In this document: piece by piece, positions 1 to 4,995 of the stretch
How positions within the stretch are numbered: position 1 is the stretch's first letter
How the letters are laid out: the number at the start of each line of letters is the position of its first letter
Assembly: GCA_943350065.1 (NCBI GenBank)
Contig: CALQZZ010000043.1
Span: forward strand, 1 to 5,096
Direction: 5' to 3'
Source: Candidatus Nomurabacteria bacterium
GTDB taxonomy: Bacteria; Patescibacteriota; Minisyncoccia; Phycocordibacterales; UBA9973
DNA length: 5,096 nucleotides
Position numbers and translations under genes: made by a program
The notes under the pieces: generated by a model
Database searches by the model: none
Told to the model about the DNA's origin: nothing
The model's input: only the letters and a program-made list of their open reading frames with translations

Positions 1-1782
1 TGTTGCAATTATTGAAACATCAGTCAAAGAGCTTATTGGAGTAATCGACATATTATCTAAAAAAGAAAAAGCTGAACCAGGAATAATGTTAGATATATTT
101 GGATTTTGAATACCAGAAGTAACAGTAAATGAGAGGTTAAATGTATCAGTAATTATAATTGGATTAAATGATATTGTAATTGTATTATCACTACTATTAC
201 CCACTGCGCCAGTAACACTAATTTCAGAATTATTAAAACAAAGGTTAACAGCATTAGGGCCACATGGATATGAAAATACTGATGCGGTTAAATCTGGACT
301 GTCTGTAATTACATATCCAGATGGAAAAGTAATAGTAATACTACTAAGCGTTCCAGTGTTATTGCTGGTATATGAAAAATCATAATTAGCATCAATAAGA
401 CCGACTGTATTGTTATTACCCAAGACTCCAAATGTACCAGCAGAAGATGAAGTAATACTGTTAACTACGTTAAATTGAGAAACGTTTGATTCTGTTCCAG
501 CTGTAGGATTTTTTACAGTAATATTATGAGTACCGATAGTTACAAAATCAGCATCAGTAAAGTCGGCAGTGATATGAGTAGAAGTAATATAATGAGTAGT
601 ACGCAAAGAACCATCAAAATATACCTCAGCGTCTGAATTAAAATCAGCACCATTGATATCAACTGTAGTGCCAGTAGCACCAGAAAATTTTATATCCGGA
701 AAAATAGTTGTAATTTCAGGAGTAATTATTGTGCCAAATTTTTGAATTAAAACATTATTATCTGTAACATAAATGTTATCCAATGAATCTGTTGTAATAC
801 TTAATGGAAACATGAACTGACCGAAACCACTACCAAAAGAACCAAATTGGCTTTGATAAATTCCATTTGAATCAAATTTTTCTACACGATTATTTCCATT
901 ATCTACAACATAAACATTATTAGATGAATCTGTTGCTAGGCCTGTAGCACCTTCAAATTCTCCATCACCGGAACCAATACCCCCAAATTTTAAAACAAAA
1001 TTACCGAGTGAATTAAATTTTTGAACACGGGAACCATTTTGATCAAGAATATACAGATTACCAAGTGAGTCTGTTGTAATACCAAAAAAACTATCAAATT
1101 GACCGTCACCGGAACCAGATATTCCTGTCTGACAGCCAGAGTAACAAATTTGAAAAGCTGACGTTCCGTCCAATACACCCCAACCAAAAGTCTTAGTAAA
1201 AGTACCTGAAGAATCAAATTCTTCAATACGATAATGATTCACTCCAGTAGGGTGACCATTAGTTATGTCTGTAACATAAATATTATCTGAATTATCAATA
1301 GCCATTCCAGTTGGAACTTTAAACTGACCGTCACCAATACCCAAAGAACCAAATTGGCTTTGATAAATTCCACTGGAATTAAATTTTTGAACACGATTAT
1401 TTCCAGTATCTACAACATAAACGTTATCAGAGGAATCTGTGGCTAAATAATTACCAACACTAGCACTCCCAGCAAATTCTCCATTTCCAGAACCACTACT
1501 TCCAAATTTAAATAAAAAATTTCTATCAGAATTAAATTTTTTAATATCAAAAGAACCAGAACCTGTATTTAAAACATAAATATTGTTCAAAGAATCTGTT
1601 GTCATTAACCAAGGCAAATAAAATTCATTATCATGAACACCAAAAGTTCCCCATTGAGCAATAAAACCAAATGAATTGCTGGCTTTTATGTTTTTAATAA
1701 AACATAAAAGCACTGTAGCCATAATTAAAACTACAATTAAGCTATGGGTTAAAAACCGAAATTTTAAAAATTTTCCAAACAT
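1..1782 (-). CDS. Secreted NHL-repeat beta-propeller protein with IPT/TIG domain (partial, C-terminus outside window)
   Basis: My translation gives 594 codons from ATG at 1782 to the window edge without a stop, so the C-terminus is missing. Residues 1-35 form a signal peptide: a basic start (FGKFLKFRF), a hydrophobic core at about 13-29, and a likely cleavage near IKAS-N. Residues about 40-350 hold about six NHL-type blades with the recurring pattern TDS..N.YV.D..N.R.QKF...G....FG..G.G.GQF. Such blades build a beta-propeller that usually binds proteins, sugars or polymers. Residues about 353-440 (PEITTIFP, VDINGADF, VYFDG, HNITVKNP) match an IPT/TIG immunoglobulin-like domain. Residues about 441-594 are beta-rich and Ser/Thr/Asn-rich, typical of surface proteins. 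A Shine-Dalgarno AAGG lies 8 nt before the ATG. I infer export and a surface role; no ligand or enzyme activity can be named. Domain assignment is firm, function is not. Confidence 0.88.
   Translation of the reverse strand, partial: MFGKFLKFRFLTHSLIVVLIMATVLLCFIKNIKASNSFGFIAQWGTFGVHDNEFYLPWLMTTDSLNNIYVLNTGSGSFDIKKFNSDRNFLFKFGSSGSGNGEFAGSASVGNYLATDSSDNVYVVDTGNNRVQKFNSSGIYQSQFGSLGIGDGQFKVPTGMAIDNSDNIYVTDITNGHPTGVNHYRIEEFDSSGTFTKTFGWGVLDGTSAFQICYSGCQTGISGSGDGQFDSFFGITTDSLGNLYILDQNGSRVQKFNSLGNFVLKFGGIGSGDGEFEGATGLATDSSNNVYVVDNGNNRVEKFDSNGIYQSQFGSFGSGFGQFMFPLSITTDSLDNIYVTDNNVLIQKFGTIITPEITTIFPDIKFSGATGTTVDINGADFNSDAEVYFDGSLRTTHYITSTHITADFTDADFVTIGTHNITVKNPTAGTESNVSQFNVVNSITSSSAGTFGVLGNNNTVGLIDANYDFSYTSNNTGTLSSITITFPSGYVITDSPDLTASVFSYPCGPNAVNLCFNNSEISVTGAVGNSSDNTITISFNPIIITDTFNLSFTVTSGIQNPNISNIIPGSAFSFLDNMSITPISSLTDVSIIAT
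841..937 (-). repeat. Copy B of a 97-bp direct repeat inside the NHL gene
   Basis: This stretch matches 1348-1444 without gaps, with about ten differences by hand count. The first 25 positions are identical. It encodes residues about 282-314 (ATDSSNNVYVVDNGNNR, GIYQSQFG). The offset of 507 bp is exactly 169 codons, so the reading frame and blade register are kept. Confidence 0.85.
1348..1444 (-). repeat. Copy A of a 97-bp direct repeat inside the NHL gene
   Basis: This is the partner of 841-937. It encodes residues about 113-145 (ATDSSDNVYVVDTGNNR, GIYQSQFG). Similarity at DNA level, not just protein level, suggests a fairly recent in-frame duplication of about three propeller blades, or gene conversion between blades. 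Confidence 0.85.
1682..1711. repeat. Perfect 13-bp inverted repeat with 4-nt loop in the signal-peptide region
   Basis: The arms GCTTTTATGTTTT (1682-1694) and AAAACATAAAAGC (1699-1711) are exact reverse complements around the loop TAAT. The hairpin sits inside the NHL gene, over the end of the signal peptide (residues about 24-34, LLCFIKNIKA). It is not followed by a U-tract on the minus strand, so it is not an obvious terminator. Confidence 0.9.
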
Positions 1783-1790
1783 AATATACG

Positions 1791-1811
1791 CCTTATTATA
1801 GCAAAATAAGG
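1791..1811 (-). promoter_or_regulatory. Leader hairpin that includes the Shine-Dalgarno of the NHL gene
   Basis: The arms CCTTATT (1791-1797) and AATAAGG (1805-1811) pair over 7 bp with a 7-nt loop. On the minus-strand mRNA the 3' arm AATAAGG contains the AAGG Shine-Dalgarno located 8 nt before the ATG at 1782. Folding would hide the ribosome binding site. The pairing is directly visible; a regulatory role is inferred and the stem is weak (two G-C pairs). Confidence 0.4.
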
Positions 1812-1829
1812 GGATTTTTGAAATTAATG

Positions 1830-1901
1830 GGAGGCATGAGGGGGTCGAACCCTCGATGACAGCTCCACAAGCTGTAGTGTTACCGCTACACCAATGCCTC
1901 C
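1830..1901 (-). tRNA. tRNA-His(GTG)
   Basis: The cloverleaf is complete. The acceptor stem is GAGGCAT/ATGCCTC, the D stem GTGT/ACAC, and the anticodon stem ACAGC/GCTGT around the loop TTGTGGA, giving anticodon GTG. The T stem is GAGGG/CCCTC with loop TTCGACC. A genome-encoded G at position -1 (complement of 1901) faces C73 (complement of 1830), the identity pair read by histidyl-tRNA synthetase. After C73 the sequence is CAT, so CCA must be added by the nucleotidyltransferase. The variable loop is short (CATC). The NHL gene starts 47 nt downstream on the same strand. Confidence 0.97.
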
Positions 1902-1934
1902 ATGTGACTATTCCCTATTTAGGTTAGCTATATA

Positions 1935-1962
1935 GTTATAACAGATTTTTAGAAAAAGTTAA
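1935..1962 (-). promoter_or_regulatory. Predicted sigma-70-type promoter of tRNA-His
   Basis: On the minus strand an extended -10 element TGT-TATAAC (1943-1935) lies 16 nt after TTAACT (1962-1957), a 4/6 match to the -35 consensus. The expected transcription start near 1928 is about 27 nt before the tRNA. The methyltransferase gene ends just upstream (1979) with T-rich sequence but no GC-rich terminator, so read-through from it is also possible. Confidence 0.5.
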
Positions 1963-1978
1963 AGTTTTTTAAAAAAAA

Positions 1979-2524
1979 TTAAAAGTGGTAAACATAGATA
2001 GTGTGATTTGTTTGCCAGTCTTTTGATTTTGTTTTTATTACTTCATCTGGTTTTCTTTTTGAAAATTGAAAATCGCAAGATACTAATCTAGTCCCCTGTT
2101 TTAATTCTTTTTCAAATTTTGGTAAAAGCTCATCGAGAATACTAGGAAAAAGATAAATAAAAATATGGGTCGCCGGAGAAAAATCTAATTTAAAAAAATC
2201 ACCGTAAATAATGGAAACATTTTTTGTCTTAGAAAAGACCTTTCGAATTTTTGCACAAAGGTATGGGAATGGAGCGCGCTCGATACCGAGCGCGCTCCTA
2301 TTTGGAAAATCTTTCACTCCAGCAAAAAGTACTCTGCCGTCTCCACAACCAAGATCGTAAAGAACACTATCGTCTTTCAGTTCTAATGCTGCAATTATTT
2401 CATCTACGATTCTCCCCCTCACTGGCACAAAAGGAACTTTTGAAAAAAGTGGAGTCAGAAAAGAAGTAAAAAGAAATAAAATAAAAAGAAACAGAATTAA
2501 AATTACAATATAAAGAAAAATCAT
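1979..2524 (-). CDS. Membrane-anchored FAM173-like class I SAM-dependent methyltransferase
   Basis: The product has 181 residues when started at ATG 2524. A longer reading from 2584 would begin inside tRNA-Leu and is rejected. Residues 2-27 are one hydrophobic segment (IFLYIVILILFLF...), probably a membrane anchor. They are followed by the pre-motif KVPFVPV, then SAM motif I VLYDLGCGDGR (54-64), acidic motif II LGIE (E82), IIYGDF (D109) and IFIYLFPS (121-128), ending in a beta strand with GTRLVSCDFQF. This order (N-terminal membrane helix, VPxVP, DxGxGDGR, a FLxP-like strand, G-ARV/TRL) matches the FAM173 family. Eukaryotic members methylate lysines on mitochondrial ATP synthase c-subunit and ADP/ATP carrier. 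The bacterial substrate is unknown; a membrane-associated protein lysine is an inference. No Shine-Dalgarno precedes the ATG, which lies 10 nt after the tRNA-Leu 3' end. Confidence 0.85.
   Translation of the reverse strand: MIFLYIVILILFLFILFLFTSFLTPLFSKVPFVPVRGRIVDEIIAALELKDDSVLYDLGCGDGRVLFAGVKDFPNRSALGIERAPFPYLCAKIRKVFSKTKNVSIIYGDFFKLDFSPATHIFIYLFPSILDELLPKFEKELKQGTRLVSCDFQFSKRKPDEVIKTKSKDWQTNHTIYVYHF
2271..2298. repeat. GC-rich perfect 12-bp inverted repeat built from two copies of a 10-bp palindrome
   Basis: The arms GGAGCGCGCTCG (2271-2282) and CGAGCGCGCTCC (2287-2298) pair perfectly around the loop ATAC. The 10-mer GAGCGCGCTC is itself a palindrome and occurs twice, at 2272-2281 and 2288-2297, 16 bp apart. 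The element sits in the AT-rich methyltransferase gene and encodes residues 76-86 (RSALGIERAPF), including motif-II Glu82. Its GC-rich codons differ sharply from the neighbours. No U-tract follows on either strand, so it is not a standard terminator. Confidence 0.93.
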
Positions 2525-2534
2525 ATATTTGTTG

Positions 2535-2616
2535 TGCACGAGAGAGGACTTGAACCTCCAAGGATTGCTCCATACGAACCTCAATCGTACGCGTATACCA
2601 GTTCCGCCACTCGTGC
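2535..2616 (-). tRNA. tRNA-Leu(GAG)
   Basis: This is a class II tRNA of 82 nt. The acceptor stem is GCACGAG/CTCGTGC with discriminator A73, as expected for Leu. The D arm GCGGAACTGGTATACGC is of the Leu/Ser type. The anticodon stem TACGA/TCGTA holds the loop TTGAGGT, giving anticodon GAG. The variable arm forms GGA-GCAA-TCC. The T stem is GGAGG/CCTCT with loop TTCAAGT. CCA is not encoded (CAA follows A73). The methyltransferase ATG begins 10 nt downstream, so the two are probably one transcript. Confidence 0.97.
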
Positions 2617-2634
2617 AAATATCTTACATATTTG

Positions 2635-2643
2635 ATACTAGCA
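2635..2643 (-). promoter_or_regulatory. Candidate extended -10 element for tRNA-Leu
   Basis: The tRNA follows a strong terminator by only 35 nt, so it should need its own promoter unless termination leaks. The minus strand carries TGC-TAGTAT (2643-2635), an extended -10 with a 4/6 core, predicting a start about 12 nt before the tRNA. No good -35 is visible at the right spacing, since that position falls inside the terminator. This is weak support. Confidence 0.25.
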
Positions 2644-2651
2644 TATTTAAC

Positions 2652-2697
2652 TAAAAAGAAAACCCACCAAATTTTTATTGAGTGGGTTTTCTTTTTA
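2652..2697 (-). terminator. Intrinsic terminator after rplS
   Basis: The stem has 16 perfect base pairs (2652-2667 with 2682-2697), with core CCCAC/GTGGG, A/T-rich lower stem and a 14-nt loop. On the minus strand the stem ends in TTTCTTTTTA, supplying the U-tract. It begins 10 nt after the rplS stop codon and separates the ribosomal-protein operon from tRNA-Leu. The symmetric A and T tracts would let it work in both directions, although no plus-strand gene reads into it. Confidence 0.9.
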
Positions 2698-2706
2698 TAT
2701 TTAAAA

Positions 2707-3132
2707 TTATTTTTCTTCTTTTACTTCTGGTTCCATTTCGTGTTCTGCGGACATTGCTACTGAACGGAGTTTTCGGCGAACATCTTTGACCGCTTTTGTA
2801 CGTACGTAGTAGAGCTTACTGCGTCCTGCATTTGCTTTCTTGATGATTTCTACTTTGTCGATCATTGGAGAAAAAATTGGGAAAATTCTTTCTACTCCGA
2901 CACTACTAGCTACTTTACGAACTGTAAAAGTACCTCCGATTTCTGTGCCGTGTTTACGAGCTAATACAATTCCTTCAAAAGCCTGAGAGCGGAATTTTTG
3001 TGCATCTCCCTTTTTTGTAGCTTTTTCGTCTGGAATCTTTGACCACACGCGAATAGTATCCCCGGCTTTAAAATCAAGCTTTTTTCGAGCGTCCATATCT
3101 ACTGGACTAAGTTTTATATTTGTTACTGTCAT
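2707..3132 (-). CDS. rplS: 50S ribosomal protein L19
   Basis: The product has 141 residues. The core matches L19: DFKAGDTIRVWSKI (about 20-33), QAFEGIVLARKHG (about 50-62), GGTFTVRKVASSVGVERIFPIFSPMIDKVEI (about 66-96) and AGRSKLYYVR (about 102-111). L19 sits at the 30S/50S interface and helps form an intersubunit bridge. It is longer than the usual roughly 115 residues, because of a KATKKGDAQKFRS insertion and an acidic C-terminal tail ending EPEVKEEK. The usual trmD/rimM/rpsP neighbours are absent. It follows the pseudouridine synthase by 41 nt and is closed by a terminator. No Shine-Dalgarno precedes the ATG; a promoter-like pair in the gap suggests a very short leader. Confidence 0.97.
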   Translation of the reverse strand: MTVTNIKLSPVDMDARKKLDFKAGDTIRVWSKIPDEKATKKGDAQKFRSQAFEGIVLARKHGTEIGGTFTVRKVASSVGVERIFPIFSPMIDKVEIIKKANAGRSKLYYVRTKAVKDVRRKLRSVAMSAEHEMEPEVKEEK

Positions 3133-3141
3133 AGTTCATAT

Positions 3142-3170
3142 AATCTAACACAAAGCATTAGATTTTGCAA
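3142..3170 (-). promoter_or_regulatory. Candidate rplS promoter and hairpin in the 41-nt gap
   Basis: On the minus strand TTGCAA (3170-3165) is spaced 17 nt from TAGATT (3147-3142); each is a 4/6 match to consensus. Transcription would start only a few nt before the ATG at 3132, giving an almost leaderless mRNA, consistent with the missing Shine-Dalgarno. The same gap holds a 7-bp hairpin AATCTAA (3142-3148) / TTAGATT (3158-3164). If rplS is only expressed by read-through, this hairpin would instead be a leader structure. The two readings cannot be separated here. Confidence 0.35.
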
Positions 3171-3173
3171 TTT

Positions 3174-3917
3174 TTATTTAGCTTCTAAAATTTTTACTAA
3201 ATCTTCCGGTAATGGAGCGGAAACGGTAATACTCTCTCCTGCTAGATTTTTGAACTCTACAGACGAAGCATGGAGTGCTAGGCGGGAGATGCCAAAAGGT
3301 GTTGTAGCATCCTTTGGAGCATATAATTGGTCCGCTACAACAGGATGATTTAGGAATTTCATATGCACGCGGATCTGGTGAGTGCGTCCTGTTTTCGGGC
3401 GAACTTCGAGCCAAGTGTATTGTACTGATGCAATAGTGAATCTTTTCAAGACTTTGTATTCAGTCACTGCATCACGGATTTTACCAGCCTTGCCACGTGA
3501 AGCAATTCTTTTTCTAGGGTCACTAGGGCTGCGGCCAATACCAGCATCAATGATACCAAAATCATTTTTCATATTCCCATATACGAGAGTATTGTAAGTT
3601 TTCTTCACTTCCCTTTTTTGAAATTGCTCTTTTAAATATTCATAAGCTTTTTGATTACGAGCCAAGATTAAAACCCCACTCGTGTCCTTGTCGAGCCTGT
3701 GTACTATTCCAGGACGATAAATAATTTTCTTTTCACCGCCACCGATATCTATTTCCATAGGTTCACCAACGTCTTTCATATCTGGATATTCCGCCAATAT
3801 CAAATCAGCTAAAGTTTCCACATCGCTCCTACCGTCACCGTGGACAGAAATCCCCGCTGGTTTATTTATGACTAAAATGTCTTTGTCTGAGTATAAGACT
3901 GATATCTTTTTTTTCAT
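3174..3917 (-). CDS. RluA/RluD-family 23S rRNA/tRNA pseudouridine synthase
   Basis: The product has 247 residues. It isomerises uridine to pseudouridine in rRNA or tRNA in the cytoplasm. The family signature HRLDKDTSGVLILARN is at 73-88, with the catalytic aspartate at D76. Other family blocks are the N-terminal VLYSDKDILVINKPAGISVH (7-26), RPKTGRTHQIRVHMKFLNHPVVAD (173-196) and LALHA (213-217). It lacks the N-terminal S4 domain found in RluD and RluC, so it starts at the catalytic domain. The segment about 46-66 (DMKDVGEPMEIDIGGGEKKI) is an acidic insertion before the signature. The ATG directly follows the TAG of the upstream gene, which implies translational coupling. The exact target uridine cannot be read from the sequence, so no gene symbol is given. 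Confidence 0.95.
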   Translation of the reverse strand: MKKKISVLYSDKDILVINKPAGISVHGDGRSDVETLADLILAEYPDMKDVGEPMEIDIGGGEKKIIYRPGIVHRLDKDTSGVLILARNQKAYEYLKEQFQKREVKKTYNTLVYGNMKNDFGIIDAGIGRSPSDPRKRIASRGKAGKIRDAVTEYKVLKRFTIASVQYTWLEVRPKTGRTHQIRVHMKFLNHPVVADQLYAPKDATTPFGISRLALHASSVEFKNLAGESITVSAPLPEDLVKILEAK

Positions 3918-4832
3918 CTATTTTTCATCACAAAACTCTTTTATTGCCTTAAAGGCAACACCATCTTTTTTAGCTTCCATAAAATCCTTAGATTTTACAT
4001 ATTCTTGATAATGCACATCTTCTTTTAGTTTTTCAATAAAAGATTTTATTTCCATGTATTCTTTTTTTATGAAATCAAAACTTCTATCATCTTTTTTGGT
4101 TTCAAAAAATTTGATAGCTGAATCTAGCTGCATATCAATCTGCTTAATCATCATATGTTTAAAAGGATGATCGTTCAATTCATCAGCTTTATCGTTTAAA
4201 TATTTATCTGTAAAAAACTCTATATCTTTTTTACTTCCACCAATAATAAACTTAGGTACTAAGAGTGACCTTTTTTCATGAGTATCTGGATCTTCAAAAT
4301 ATTTTACAGTAGGAATAATATGTCTTTCTATATTAAAGTTCCAATTTTTTTCTAATTTGTCTTGTATATTTGTCTTACTTGCTGTAATTGTAAAATCAAA
4401 AGATGCACCCAAATATCCAAGCTCTTTCTTTTTAAGAACAGCATCAATCCCCACTTTTAAATCATCTCTTTCAGATGTCATCACCGCTTTAAAACCTGGA
4501 AACATTCCTTTATTAATACGATCAATAATCATTGCTTGCATCATTTCACTTAAAGAAAAACCACTTTCAAGAATAGCTAAGGTATCAATTCCTTTCTCTT
4601 TATTACTTTTTTCTATACTCGCTTTTGTGTTTTCAACATAAGAAATATCTTTTTCTATCTCTTCAGCAGAATATTCATTCTCGCGCTTGGTGCCAGACAT
4701 TGCTCCTATAAAATTCCTTGGATCAGGCCTGTTTTTATAGACATCTTCTAGCTTACGAGCAAGTACTATTTGTTTTTCAACACTATTCAAAATACCCTCA
4801 CCAGCATATTTCATTAAATTTTTATTTTCCAT
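3918..4832 (-). CDS. Hypothetical protein of a CPR-associated type, possibly PD-(D/E)XK-like
   Basis: The product has 304 residues; it is charged and soluble, with no signal peptide or membrane helix. Residues 1-80 look helical and rich in Lys/Glu. Residues 88-150 hold the most motif-like part: ESGFSLSEMMQAMIIDRINKG, then ERDDLKVGIDAVL (121-133) and GASFDFTITASK (142-153). Next come a helical stretch and a strand-like LVPKFIIGG (191-199). Residues 210-300 are again helical, with DHPFKHMMIKQIDMQL. The order DDxKxGxDAV, then a hydrophobic strand with an Asp, then KLEK....IKYF resembles hypothetical proteins I associate with CPR genomes. The two acidic strands could be a PD-(D/E)XK core, but a clean (D/E)xK is not evident, so nuclease activity is only a hypothesis. 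It heads the operon with the pseudouridine synthase and rplS. An alternative start is Met7. Confidence 0.8.
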   Translation of the reverse strand: MENKNLMKYAGEGILNSVEKQIVLARKLEDVYKNRPDPRNFIGAMSGTKRENEYSAEEIEKDISYVENTKASIEKSNKEKGIDTLAILESGFSLSEMMQAMIIDRINKGMFPGFKAVMTSERDDLKVGIDAVLKKKELGYLGASFDFTITASKTNIQDKLEKNWNFNIERHIIPTVKYFEDPDTHEKRSLLVPKFIIGGSKKDIEFFTDKYLNDKADELNDHPFKHMMIKQIDMQLDSAIKFFETKKDDRSFDFIKKEYMEIKSFIEKLKEDVHYQEYVKSKDFMEAKKDGVAFKAIKEFCDEK

Positions 4833-4843
4833 AATATCTAAAT

Positions 4844-4852
4844 ATTATCACA
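4844..4852 (-). promoter_or_regulatory. Candidate extended -10 element for the hypothetical-protein operon
   Basis: The minus strand carries TGT-GATAAT (4852-4844), an extended -10 with a 5/6 core. It would place the transcript start near 4837, five nt before the ATG at 4832, so the mRNA would be nearly leaderless; no Shine-Dalgarno is present. No convincing -35 is visible. It sits back to back with the plus-strand promoter at 4857-4884. Confidence 0.4.
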
Positions 4853-4856
4853 AAAC

Positions 4857-4884
4857 TTGAAAAATATACATTTTAGCGTATACT
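4857..4884 (+). promoter_or_regulatory. Promoter of the tRNA-Val cluster
   Basis: TTGAAA (4857-4862, 5/6 match to the -35) and TATACT (4879-4884, 5/6 match to the -10) are separated by 16 nt. This is the best promoter in the window. The expected start near 4891 gives a precursor leader of about 105 nt before tRNA-Val, which is long for a tRNA transcript and contains the tRNA-like segment at 4920-4993. A second -10-like TATATT occurs at 4973-4978 without a matching -35. Confidence 0.6.
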
Positions 4885-4919
4885 TTAGAAACCTTCAGAA
4901 AAAATTGTTTTTTTGAATT

Positions 4920-4993
4920 TTGCGAGGTTATGCTGTTTTGGTAGGTATGAGACCAATTAGCAAAATAAAGGTTATATTAAAACTTAATACACA
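4920..4993 (+). pseudogene. tRNA-Val-like relic in the tRNA leader
   Basis: Positions 4920-4930 (TTGCGAGGTTA) are identical to 4994-5004, the start of tRNA-Val, and are followed in both places by GCT and then TTGGTAG at nearly the same spacing. Further on, AAAGGTT resembles the T-arm start CAGGTT. The octamer CACATTGC closes both units (4990-4997 and 5067-5074). The unit length (74 nt) is that of one tRNA. The anticodon arm, T stem and 3' acceptor strand are not recognisable, so no functional tRNA is encoded. GCT...TTGGT (4932-4942) can also pair imperfectly with ACCAA...AGC (4952-4961), giving an alternative hairpin. A decayed tandem copy is inferred. Confidence 0.4.
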
Positions 4994-4995
4994 TT

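Noticed and set aside
990..1226. Minus-strand 78-codon frame rich in Leu/Val
   Set aside because: It lies in another frame of the NHL gene, whose repeats translate cleanly through this region.
1795..1800. Minus-strand TATAAT as a promoter for the NHL gene
   Set aside because: It overlaps the Shine-Dalgarno region, so transcription from it would start after the AAGG; no good -35 is present at 17 nt.
1791..1811. The 7-bp hairpin as a terminator of tRNA-His
   Set aside because: The stem is AT-rich and is followed by CGTATATT on the minus strand, not by a U-tract.
2251..2469. Plus-strand reading frame of 72 codons
   Set aside because: It is antisense to the methyltransferase, has no ribosome binding site, and its open length is explained by the opposite-strand gene.
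2525..2584. N-terminal extension of the methyltransferase starting at ATG 2584 (MRFVWSNPWR...)
   Set aside because: These codons lie within tRNA-Leu (2535-2616) and the short spacer; the family begins with the membrane helix, so ATG 2524 is the better start.
2400..2618. Minus-strand reading frame of 72 codons across tRNA-Leu and the methyltransferase start
   Set aside because: It overlaps a tRNA and a well-supported gene in another frame and shows no protein-family features.
3178..3597. Short frames at 3178-3414 (minus) and 3382-3597 (plus)
   Set aside because: Both are frame shadows of the pseudouridine synthase gene.
4357..4641. Plus-strand 94-codon frame with hydrophobic content
   Set aside because: It is antisense to the 304-residue gene; the hydrophobicity comes from reading Lys/Glu-rich codons on the opposite strand.
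4894..4917. A/T hairpin TTCAGAAAAAA / TTTTTTTGAA as a terminator
   Set aside because: It has almost no G-C pairs and arises from homopolymer runs; it lies just after the tRNA promoter, where termination makes no sense without other support.
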